From Lampris incognitus (Eukaryota > Chordata > Actinopteri > Lampriformes > Lampridae): 64,000 nucleotides of DNA. Where the stretch lies: NCBI RefSeq assembly GCF_029633865.1, contig NC_079215.1, positions 55,083,457 through 55,147,456 of the forward strand, in the 5' to 3' direction. This document shows, piece by piece, positions 34,701-46,700 of this stretch. The number at the start of each line of letters is the position of its first letter. Positions within the stretch are counted from its first letter, which is position 1. The notes beneath the pieces were generated by a model, which made no database searches, was not told where the DNA came from, and saw nothing but the letters and a program-made list of their open reading frames with translations. The position numbers and the translations under genes were made by a program.

Positions 34701-37700
34701 CATACTCACACAGTAAGAGCTCTGCGGTGCTGCAAAACGACCGTTTTACACGTGAACGTAAGATGGTCAAATCGTTTCTTACCTCTCCACTCGGCTGAAC
34801 TATCCCCGTGGAGCGTCTCTCTTTCCTCCCCCGCCGCCTCTCCCTCACCCCTAGCCGGGTCTCCCCCTCGGGCTCTGCCTGCTTTACAGGGTCGGTGTCT
34901 AGGATGGAGTGAGAAGGTCCAACAGAACAAGGTTTGTGGGCATACGCTGGGAAGGACTTCTTGTTGAGGCATTTCTACTTCGTTGCAACTCGGTATTCAA
35001 GTCAGTAAACGGCTGCTTTGTTAACAATCCCGCAGATTACTTCAGCTACCTTCGCCAGGTTAGTCAACTACTTGTCTGACTGAAATTGGGCTAACCAGCA
35101 AAACCCAATGGCCACTGATGGCAAATAACTTGAAGGCCACCGGTAGCAAAGACGAGAGAACATGAGAGGAAAACAAGGAAAAAGACAGACAGAGGATGAC
35201 GGCACGGGACAAAGTTCAACAGACGTATACGCCCTCGCCTATCGCGGCCAGTTCCTTACTAGCAAACAGCACAAGCTACTAGCTAGACCAGCATTTCCCA
35301 ACCCAGTCCTCAAGGAACCCCTATCCTGCAGATTTTCACTGTAACCCTGCATAGGTAGCCCTGCTTGTACGTACTCAACCAATCATCTCACAGCACTTAA
35401 TTGTGCAAGGTGTGCAACGTCTGACATATTCATGGCTGACTGGTTGAATAACTACAAACAGGTACCTATTCAGGGTTGCAAAGAAAATCTGCAGGATAGG
35501 GGTTCCTTGAGGACTGGGTTGGGGGAAACACTGAGCTAGACCACTACTTAAAGAAATACTCGACCCATTAGGAGCCTTGCACCCGGTGGGTGATATCAGT
35601 ACCCATAATGACCCAAATGCTAGTAAATGTTGTCTGTTTAGGCCGCTCTGATGGCCCGAGCGGAATAAACCGCTGTTCTTGTAATCCGCTCGTCATGTGG
35701 CTGGGAGGTTCGTATCCCAGACTCGCCGTAACCGGTCACGGCCAGAGCGTCCACGGGGTAAGGCATTCATTAGGCCACCCTTACCCGAGGGATAGTGGGC
35801 GTAGATCGGTGTAGTGTTCGGGGACTCGTCGTTCTCCAGCGACCCCTCTGGCCCATCAGGGCGCCTGCAGCCAAGCAACTGAAAGCATTCTCCCTACGCC
35901 TCCTTCGCGGCCTGAAGGTGATGCAATCCATGCGAGGCTTCAGCGTGTAAAATAGCGAGAGCAGCCGACACGAGTTTGAAGGAAGCCGGTGTTACGACTA
36001 TCTCCTTCCTGTGGAAACGTGAGCCGGGGGAGTTATTCGACAAGCGTTCCGGCCATATGCCATTGGGTTAATCGGGTGGGATAAGGGGAAAAACTAGAAA
36101 TAAATTTAAAAAACTTTTTTTTGCCTGTTCGTTCATTTCCTAATGAATTAATTAAGCAAACAAAGTAATAAACAATAAAAAAAATTGCTGGTCATATAGT
36201 TTATATGGTAGCTAACGTTGGCGAGCCAGCATTGACCAAATCAAACCAAAAGTTTGTCAAAGCAAAGCAACTGTACAGTACAGTGGCAGCAGTTACTAGC
36301 GATGAGATCCTTGTATTAAAAGCACAAACATGGCGTCTTTATGCATGCTCAATAATCCAGGTCAGGAAATCACAGAAAGTTGAATCGGTTCATCTGGACA
36401 CAACGTTTACTGAGAGAAACTTTTCATCACTCATCCGAGTGCAATCACAGCATCGTAAGATGGCGACAGATGAACGTGCACAAGGGGAATTATGCACAAG
36501 GGGATTCCCTTGTGCATTATTCTGTGTACTGCCCACACCCTCGAGAACTGCACAAAGTCAGCTGATCGCATGGTACCATACGGTGAGACATTTAATCGCC
36601 CTGTTGTCAAGTTGCTGAGCTTTTATTTACAGAGAGGGGGCGCAAAAAGAACAGAACTGAAGAAGATATGTGATGAGGATGGCATGGAGGCAAGAGGTTC
36701 TTGAAAATATGGAGGCTGTTACCTGCCATTCAAATTCAAGTGACTACAAGTGATGCCTAAAACATATCTGCACAGAGCGTTTTCAGTGTTTTCCTAGCCA
36801 ACATGCTTGACACTGGAAACATTTTACAGTTCACCTCCCTCAGGTTCCAGCAAGATAAACTGACTATTGGTGAATGCAAAGATGAGCTCATGGTAGCTGC
36901 TTGACAGCTGACACTATTGCTTGACAGTGAAGGCAAGTACAGGAAAGAGGCCGTTTCAAATGCTGGTGCTGACAGGGGCAAGGCTGATGTATTCAGAGAT
37001 CTAATTCATGAGTTTGAAAGCAGATATGAGTCCCATAAGTCATGTGATCAATTTTAAAATTTTGATCCTTCAACTTGGCCTCAAGAAATGCAAGACCGCC
37101 ACAGTTTTGGTGATTGGATGCATTTAAAGCAAGCAGGAAAATGTTTGCCAGCCTCCTTTGTGTATGACTTGGTCAACACAGTGAAGATAAGTAATCCAGG
37201 TAGTTACTCCTACATTCATAAAGTCCTTCTGTTGTCCCTTACACTGCCCTTGAGCAGTGCTGCATGTAGGAGGGGATTTTCCCATCTCAATATAATAAAA
37301 AGCAAGTACAGATCCCGCCTGTCAAACCCTCACCTCTCATCCCTGATGCACATCCACTTGTCTAAGATGACAACAGAGACTTTTGACCCGAAGCCAGCTG
37401 TTGGCTTATGGATGCAAACAGCTAATCGCAGACTCAACCAGGGAGAAAGAAGTAGGCCTACATCTTCCTCTGCCATGTTTAAAAGAGAGGAAGACAGAGA
37501 GGAGAGCAGTCAGGAGGGTAGCGATGATGACAGCTTGTAGGATAACCGTGCCGCGTAAAGACTGAGTACCAAGAAACATGTCCAGGTGCTCCATTGAGAA
37601 CCAGACCAAAAAAAGCTATGTGCACCCCTGTATGGAGGAAGTGGAAAAGAGGGCTCTGATGTCCTATCCAGGGACACCCCCTAGCCATTAGTTCAGATTT

Positions 37701-40700
37701 GTGGACAACACCTGGGTTAAAATTTAAGTTTCAGGACATACCACATTTCATCAACCACATTCCTCTGTGGACAACCACATCAAGTTCATCAGGGAGGATG
37801 TGAAAAATGACAAGTTAGCCTTCTTAGACTGTGAAATTGCAACTGGTGATGGGGGACATTTGATTGTTGATGTTTACCGTAAAGCAACACATACTGATCA
37901 ATACTTAAGGTTTGACTCTCATCATCTACTGGAGTACAAACTAGGAGTCATCAGGACGCTGTACCACCGAGCTGACAACGTCCTCACCGACACAGTGGCC
38001 GGGCAAGGAGGGAGAAATCCCACTTTAAACAGGCCCTGGTTAAGTGTGGTTACCCTAACTGGAAATTTGTCAAAGCCAGGAAGACGCCCAAACAGTGCGC
38101 CAGCCGATCAAAGAGAGGAGGACAACAGCTGCCTAAACTTAAGCCAGCGATGATTCCATATGTGGCGGGAGTGTTGGAACAGTTGGGATGCGTATTTTCC
38201 CAACACCACATCTCAGTTTCTTTCAAACCCCAAAACAAGCTGTGCCAGAAATTGGTGCACCCCAAGGATCGGGTCCCCCGGCACAAACAGAGCAATATAG
38301 TGTACACTGTTAAGTGCCAAGAGGATTGCTGTGACTTGTACATTGGGGAAACCAAACAGACGCTGGCCAAGAGGATGACACAACACAGAAGAGCTAATAT
38401 GTCAGACCAGGACTCCACAGTCTACACCCATCTACAAGCCAGTGGCCACTCTTTCAAGGACGAGGATGTGCACATCCTTGAAAGGGAGAAACTCTGGCTT
38501 GAACGGGGAGTCAAAGAGGACATCTATGTGAAGAAGGAACTACCATCCCTGAACTGAGGAAGGGGGGGGGGGTGGCTAAGAGTACATCTGTCACCATCTT
38601 AGAAAGCTGTGATGGCAACTATTCACCAATCCTCTGTGAATAGTACACATGGCCATTGTAACTCCAGTTAACGGTCACATTAATGTGCATATGAAACCAA
38701 ATTGTTGGTTTCGGTTGTTATGCCACTGTGCTGTTTATAAGGGTGGGGGGTACCTGCAGTCAGTTGAGACTGGAAAGGTCACTTGGATGAGTGATGAAAC
38801 GCTTCTCTCAATAAACGTTGTGTCCAGATGAACTGCTTCAACTTTCTGTGACACAAATGCAGTGTCCTCAAACACAAAATAGGTTAAGGGAGATATATAC
38901 AGATGAGGTAAAAAGAGATAAGAAGTATACAAAAGAAAAACATTTAATGAAAAGAGACTTGGGAGACTTGATAAGTATATAAAAAGTAATCAAGAAAAAG
39001 TAACATGTGTGTCCGCGGTGGTGTAGCGGTCTAAGCATTGGCCTTGTGTCAATGAAGTTGCCCACTGCGGACTGGGGTTTGCGCCTCAGTCTCGTCAGAT
39101 CCGACTATGACCGGACTCGATGAAGCAGCAATAACTGGCAACGCTGTCTTCGGGAGGGGGGCGGAGTCGGCTTGTGTTCGTCACATGAATGCGTCTGTGG
39201 GTGTGTCGGAAAAAGCAGTGGTTCGGCCTGGAGTCGCCTTGTCACGGAAGTGGCGAGGCATTTCCTTCGAGACTGCCAGCCGGAGAGATGCAGTTGGCAA
39301 ATGCATAGAGTACAAGGGTGGGGGTTCGAACTAAAATAGGGATCGATTGGCCACTAAATTGGGAGAGAGGGAAAAATCAGGAATAAATTTAGAGAAAAAG
39401 TAACATATAAAAGTAACACATGTGGAAGTATGATCGAATCAACGCAGCTGTACTACAGTAGTAGATGGGACACTTGGCATCTTAAGATGGTATTCTGGTT
39501 GTGTTTTTCTTTTTTCGGCATGAATTTCCCTGGAGTCATTTCAAAACCGCAAACTAGTTTGTCCACCAGAACACAAAGCATTTGTTCAGCCTAGTCTGGG
39601 TGGTGGGGGTGGTGGAGGCACCATGGGTTTGACAGTCTTAGGGCTTTATTACCTATTACGATTACTGTGGCAGCCTAAAAACAAACAAAAACTTCTCTCC
39701 CCAGAGAACGACATTCTTTCCTCCATTTAACACTCACCTCTCTCAGCGGGCGTGAGAGTGATGATAGGGCTGACTGACTGGATGTTGCGAGCCAACTGAT
39801 CTGGACCTTTACCAACACTCTTCTCTGCTTCTTTCAGGTCCGTCAGGGTCACTCCCTGTCAAGACGAAGGAACATTTACAAAAAAACTCCAGGGACATTC
39901 GTCTATTGATTATTTTCTTCCCGTTTTCTTCTATTCTAATGGTGAACCCCCCCCCCCCCACTTTCTTCCCAATTACCCCACTCTTCTGAGCCGTCCCGGT
40001 CGCTGCTCCACCCCCCTCTGCTGATCCGAGGAGAGCTGCAGACTACCACATGCTTCCTCCGATACATGTGGAGTCGCCAGCCGCTTCTTTTCACCTGACA
40101 GTGAGGAGTTTCACCGGGGGGCCGTAGCGCGTGGGACGACCACACTATTCCCCTCAGTTCCTCCTCCCCCCTGAACAGGCGCCCTGACCAACCAGAGGAG
40201 GTGCTAGTGCAGCGACCAGGACACATACCCACATCCGGCTTCCCACCCGCAGAAACGGCCAATTGCACCCGTAGGGACGCCCGACCAAGCCGGAGGCAAC
40301 ACGGGGATTCGAACCAGCGATCCCCATGTTGGTAGGCAACGGTATAGACCGCTACGCCACCCAGACGCCCCTCTAATGGAGAAATTGATGAAAGAGAGGC
40401 AGGTCCTGTAAAGTGGGGCTCCCAAAGGAGGACCAACAACTACATGATTTGACTCCAGACCAAAATGAAAAATTAATAATGTATGTAGGTGATTTCTCAC
40501 ACATACCTCACCCTAACCCTGTACAATATGCAGACTGTCCATTTCCAGATTTAACCTGGTGTGTTCAACGATTCACTGCCCACTTGATGAACAGTAGTGA
40601 TTTAAAAGATAATTCAGTGTTGCGTGTGCACAACAAATAAATGTACATGTGTCATCACACATAGATTCCAGGGCAAGTGTGTCTCAAGAGGTAGCAACCT

Positions 40701-43700
40701 GTACAAAATGTTAGCCATACAGGCTCCTCAAAATAGCCCTTCCTGAGGTGGTATTGACTATATGTTCCTAGACCTACTTCAGAGCCATTTTGCTGGTAAT
40801 AGGAACACTTTCTGCACCTGCGGGAGTGGTTTGTTGGTAAGGGACAGTGCAGCATGGGGCAACAGTGGAAAAAGTTTGTTTTTTTTTGGCCCCCAATTGC
40901 ACTAAACAAATAATTTCTGAACACGGAACAGGTACCTGTGTGGAGCGTCGAGACTGGCGCATGAGGCGAGAGCGAGCTTTCCTCTGAGACTCAGACTCCT
41001 CATCTCTGACCGGAGCCTGGAACCTGAGGAGACAAATGTTCATTCAGCATCCAGCCTTGGTGGGTCAAGCGCTATACAGCCTGACACAGCCATATGCCCA
41101 AGGTGAGTAGTGTACAAATGAAAAACAGCAACACAGCCGATCTGAAACCTTGGAGGAGATCTTAAAGACCAAGTACTGAGCATCAAAAAGCATAAAAAAA
41201 ACAAAAAGGCATATCGCTGTGCCTTCCTGCTTTAGGATACAGGGGTACATAATGTTTCCCTATGTGCAAAATGTTTTTGTTCACATGGGATTCGCTATCA
41301 ATCAATATATCAATATATGTTTCCAGCCAAGAAGGTCCTGGGTTCGAGCCTCGGGGTGGTCCAACCTTGGAGGTCGTCCCGGGTCGTTCTCAATGTGGAC
41401 TTTGGATGTTCTCCCTGTGTCTGCGTGGTTTTCCTTTGGGTGCTCCGGTTTCCTCCCACAGTCCAAAGACTTGTAGGTCAGGTGAATCGGCCGTACTAAA
41501 ATTGTCCCTAGGTGTGAATGTTTGTGTGTGTGTCGGCCCTGTGATGGCCTGGCGGCCCGTCCAGGGTGTCTCCCTGCCTGCCGCCCAATGACTGCTGGGA
41601 TAGGCTCCAGCATCCCCGCGACCCTGAGAGCAGGATAAGCGGTTTGGATAATGGATGGATGGATGGATGGATGGATTGGCTAACACATTATTCCAAGTTC
41701 AATTCATCTGTGCTTGCACTTATGGACTTGGGAATTGGGCAATCGGTGTCCATGACTAACGAGTGTTTGACTTTTAGGTAGGAAATTGAGCTTTCGAGTA
41801 ATGTCTTCATGCATGCTCAATAATCCAGGTAAGAACAGCAAGTTCAAGTGCTATTGTTGTGCCCAAGGAGGAAACCATGGATTCAGAAGCCGCCTGGGTC
41901 AAGCTGCTTCGTTCAGTGCAGAGGTAAGATTTCTTTCATTTCATGTCCACATTCTGTTGGCGTCTTGTGCGGCTGCCGCTTCTCCCTCTCGTAGCCCCCC
42001 TTCCCATCCACCCCTGTATGTCTGTGTTATGTTCATCCGTCGTCTTGTTTCACTCCATTTATTGTAAAGCGACTTTGAGTACTAGAAATGCGCTATATAA
42101 GATTGATTTATTATTATCCTTATTTGGTTAAGATGCGAATGAGTAAAAGGATCATCTGGGAGCTACTGGGGCAGAAAAGGGTAAGTAATCAGCATTTCTC
42201 CTGTCAGATTTCCAAAAAATGCTCATCACAGTTACAAAAAAAGAATATTGGTTGACACTAGGTGCAACCGAATTTTCGGTTAATAGCCGAGTCTTTGTTT
42301 AACAAAACTAAAAATGATTGCTGTACACATTTTCGTTATGTTGTTCAACAGCTTTCCTTAACGCCACGTCCGTTGCATCTTAAGATAAATCCATTTCACT
42401 GTGACCTTAAAAACTCTTTTAAATTTCAATAAAAATGAATGAATGATGAATGAATGATTGGCGGCCCAGTGGTTAGCGCTGTCGCCACACAGCAAGAAGG
42501 TCCTGAGTTCAAACCCCGGGGTTGTCCAACCTTGGGGGTCATCCCTGGTCGTCCTCTGTGTGGAGTTTGCATGTTCTCCCCGTGTCTGCGGTGGGTTTTG
42601 TCCGGGTGCTCCGGTTTCCCCCACCATCAAAAAGACATGCATGTTAGGGTTAATACTCCTGTCTGTGCCCCTGACCGAGGCATGGCAAGACGAACTGGAG
42701 CTGCTCCCCGGGCGCTGCCCACTGCTCCTAGCTACACAGCTAGGATGGGTTAAACGCAGAGAGGAATTTCCCTATGGGGATTAATATATCCATCCATCCA
42801 TTATCCGAACCGCTTATCCTGCTCTCGGGGTCGCGGGGATGCTGGAGCCTATTCCAGCAGTCATTGGGCAGCAGGTGGGGAGACACCCTGGAAAGGCCGC
42901 CAGGCCATCACACAGGGCCAACACAAACACACATTCATACCTGGGGACAATTTTAGTAATGCCAATTCACCCGTCTTTGGACTGTGGGAGGAAACCGGAG
43001 CACCCGGAGGAAACCATATATACCATATATATATATATTAGAAAGAAAAAAAAACATGAACCATCTTAGAATGTTCAAGGATGTGATCCTTTTTTCCCCT
43101 CCAGAAATTTCAGATTTGCTTGCACACCGCTCTTTAAAAAAAAAAAAAAACCGTGAAAATGTAAAGTTTCTTACTTGCGTCTGTCAGTGCTGGGGGTGTT
43201 GAGGCTCTCGGCCGGGACATCTCTCCTCTGAGGGGTGGGCTGGACCCGTGCCGTGCGGTTGGCCAGATCTTGCTCCTCATCTTTTTCCTCTGGAGTCTGG
43301 AACATGTAAGAGACAAGGAAAAAAAAAAAACCAACCATGAGCTTTCACACAGGAAAGCTTAGGACAATGAAATTTCCTGTATGAAAGCTTCTTCATACAG
43401 GAAATCAAACTTTGGACAATTAGAAACCCTCAATATTTCCAGATGTTCCATTTTCTACCTGTTTGGATTACTTGGATACATACTGGCAGGAAACTGATTG
43501 TATGGAGGCATGCTTTACATGAAGGGTACATCACACCGCTCAGCCTCCCTGGCAAAGTCTACTCCAGGGTATTGGAAAGGAAGCGCCGACTGATTGTTGA
43601 ACCTCGGATCCAGGAGGAACAATGCGGATTCCATCCTGGCAGTGGAACAACGGACCAACCCTTTACTCTTGCAGAAGTGCTGATGGAGGCCAGCCAGTTT

Positions 43701-46700
43701 GACCAGCCAGTCCACATGTGTTTTGTGGACTTGGAAAAAGGCTTACGACCGTGTACCCCGGGGCAGTCTGTGGGGGGTACTGCGGGAGTATGGGGTACCG
43801 GGGCAGTTGCTACAAGCCATTCGGTCCTTGTAAAACCAAAGTGAGAGCTGTGTCCGTATTCTCGGCACAAAGTCAAACACATTTTCAGTGGGTGTCGGAC
43901 TCCGCCAAGTTTGTCCCTTGTCTCCGATTCGGTTTGTGATATTCATGGACAGGTTCTCAAGGCGCAGCCAAGGTGAGAAGTGTGTCCGTTTTGGGAACCT
44001 CAGAACTGCATCTCTGCTCTTTGCAGATGATGTGGTTTTGTTGGCTACGTCAGAACATGACCTCCAGCCACACTGGGGCGGTTTGCAGCTGAGTGTGATA
44101 ATGGCTGGGATGAGAGTCCGCACCTCCAAGTCTGAGGCCATGGCTCTCTCCCAGAAAATGGTCGATTGCTCCCTCCGGGTTGGGGATGAGTTGTTGCCTC
44201 AAGCGAAGGAATTCAAGTATCTCGGGATCTTGTTCACGAGTGAGGGTAGGATGGAGTGGGAGATTGACAGGCGGATTGGTGCAGCATCAGCAGTAATGCG
44301 GACGTTGTACCGGACCGTTGTGGTGAAGACGGAGCTGAGTCAGAAGGCAAAGCTCTCAATTTACCAGTCAATCTTCAACCCTTCTAACCCTCATCTATGG
44401 TCATGTGCTTTGGGTACTGACCAAAAGGGTGAGATTGCGGATACAAACGGCTGAAATGAGTTTCCTCCGTAGGATGTCTGGCTAGAGGGACTACATGTCC
44501 AATCTGGCCTGGGAACACCTTGGGATCCCCCAGGAGGAGCTGGAGGGCGTTGCTGGGGAGGGACGTCTGGAGTGCCCTACTTAGCTTGCTGCCACCACGA
44601 CCCGACCCTGGAGAAGCGGCTGATGATGAGATGAGATGAAACAAATAACCTACAGAGGAAAAAAATAACCTATAGAGAAATAATTTCCCTTCCCCTTTTT
44701 ATTTACAGGATGAGTGTCAAAGATGACGGAGGAATCCCAGGGACAGATACACGAAGCAGAGAAAGAATGGCGGAGTGTAGCGCCGCATTATGTAATAACG
44801 CCGCATTATGTAATAATGTAATAAATTTTCACATCATGTAATAACGCCACGTTTTTTTCAAATCAAGACATAAATTTTGGTGGTTTATTACATAATGCAC
44901 CAAATTATTACATTTTCCTCATAAAAAAGTGCAACATCCGCATTTTGTAATAACCGGTGCAATATGTAACAACTTATTACAAAATGCGGATGTTACACTT
45001 TTTTATGAAGAAAATGTAATAATTTGGTGCATTATGTAATAAACCACCAAAATTTATGTCTTGATTTGAAAAAAAAAACGTGGCGTTATTATATAATGAT
45101 GTGAAAATGTATTACATTATTACATAATGCGGCGTTATTACATAACGCGGCGCTACAGGGACGTCTGGAGTGCCCTACTTAGCTTGCTGCCACCACGACC
45201 CGACCCTGGAGAAGCGGCTGATGATGAGATGAGATGAAACAAATAACCTACAGAGGAAAAAAAATAACCTATAGAGAAATAATTTCCCTTCCCCTTTTTA
45301 TTTACAGGATGAGTGTCAAAGATGACGGAGGAATCCCAGGGACAGATACACGAAGCAGAGAAAGAATGGCGGAGAAAGAAAATTAGACATATTCTTGTAG
45401 AGCACGGCAGTATATAGAAGTTGTTCTCCATAATGGGTTTCCTGGATCATCAAACACCCATTCTGGCTTCCTTATTTCCATCTTGGAAAAAAACAGTTTT
45501 GCAAGTTGTGACTAGTATGCCACGTGTGGTGTGCGAGACCCCTCATGTTGCACAATGGCAAGCACAGTGCTCAGCACTTTTGGGTGAAAGCACCTTAAAG
45601 ATGATTCACTTGATTCACAACAGATTCACGTGGGAGGGAAGGAGGGTGATTGGGTGCAATTGCATGTTGTTGTTTTGTTTTTTTTTACTACTTTATTAAT
45701 CCCCGTGGGGAAATTCTTTCTCTGCATTTAACCCATCCTAGCTGTGTAGCTAGGAGCTGCAGCACCCAGAGATCAACTCCAGTTCATCTCGCCACCTCAG
45801 TGAGGGGCACAGACAGGAGTATTAACCCTAACATGCATGTCTTTTTGATGGTGGGAGGAAACCGGAGTACCGGGAGAAAACCCACTGCAGACACGGGAAG
45901 AACATGCAAACTTCACACAGAAGATGACCTGGGATGACCCCCAAGGTTGGACAACCCCGGAGGTCGAACCCAGGACCTTCTTGCTGTGACGCGACAGCTC
46001 TAACCACTGGGCCACCATGCCGCCGGGGGGGGTCTCATATACAAACTTTAGAAATGCCTTCTTAAACTTTATGGGAGACTATACTTTCAATCTAATAACT
46101 GAACCATAGAATGTTTAAATTGGCTCAAAGTTAACTACTGCCAGCTTAGTTGATTTACTGTGTGGATGTGACTTTGCCGTTATACCAGCTGACCTCACCT
46201 TGAAAGCTTACTGGACATAGCAACAGTTACTATGGAAGGCAAAACTTGGGGAAATTTTGTCAAACGTCACTTGGTTACCTGACAAGAATCCAACTCATAC
46301 AGAGGTCTGCTGTGCATGGCCTCCTATATTTACCTCACCTGTTCATAGTGCCTGAATCGTACCTTATCAGTAGGGCTGACTGTGGACGTAGTGACGCTCT
46401 CATTGTCTGGACTGGACATGGTGGAACTCTCTGAGAACAAGAACCCACATCCGCGTCATAATCAAAAGCGCCAAGAAATACACATATCACTGTATTACGA
46501 ATGGTTGGGATTTCAATGTAATGAGTCATTTCTACCGGGGCTGCTCTCTCTCTCCTCGCTCAGCTCCAGTCCGCCTGACACACCCCTCTCTTTAGACTGG
46601 TCCTGCACGTTCATCTTGTCTTTACTGCTCATCCTGCACACCGAACTTCTGGAATGCAACAGCAGAGTTAAGCGGTTTAGCATGAAGGCCACTGGTGCAA

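Larger units (their letters stand above)
36333..38860 (+). mobile_element. Inverted-repeat-bounded composite with Penelope-like and hAT remnants
   Basis: A ~67-bp sequence at 36371-36437 (cacagaaagttgaatcggtt, catctggacacaacgtttac, catcactcatcc) recurs inverted at 38785-38855 with few mismatches. Between them lie a hAT transposase remnant (about 36640-37540) and a Penelope-like remnant (about 37560-38560). The same terminal sequence marks the Penelope fragment at 7208, so the ends belong to the Penelope element; the hAT piece is then an insertion or a joined fragment. Confidence 0.7.
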
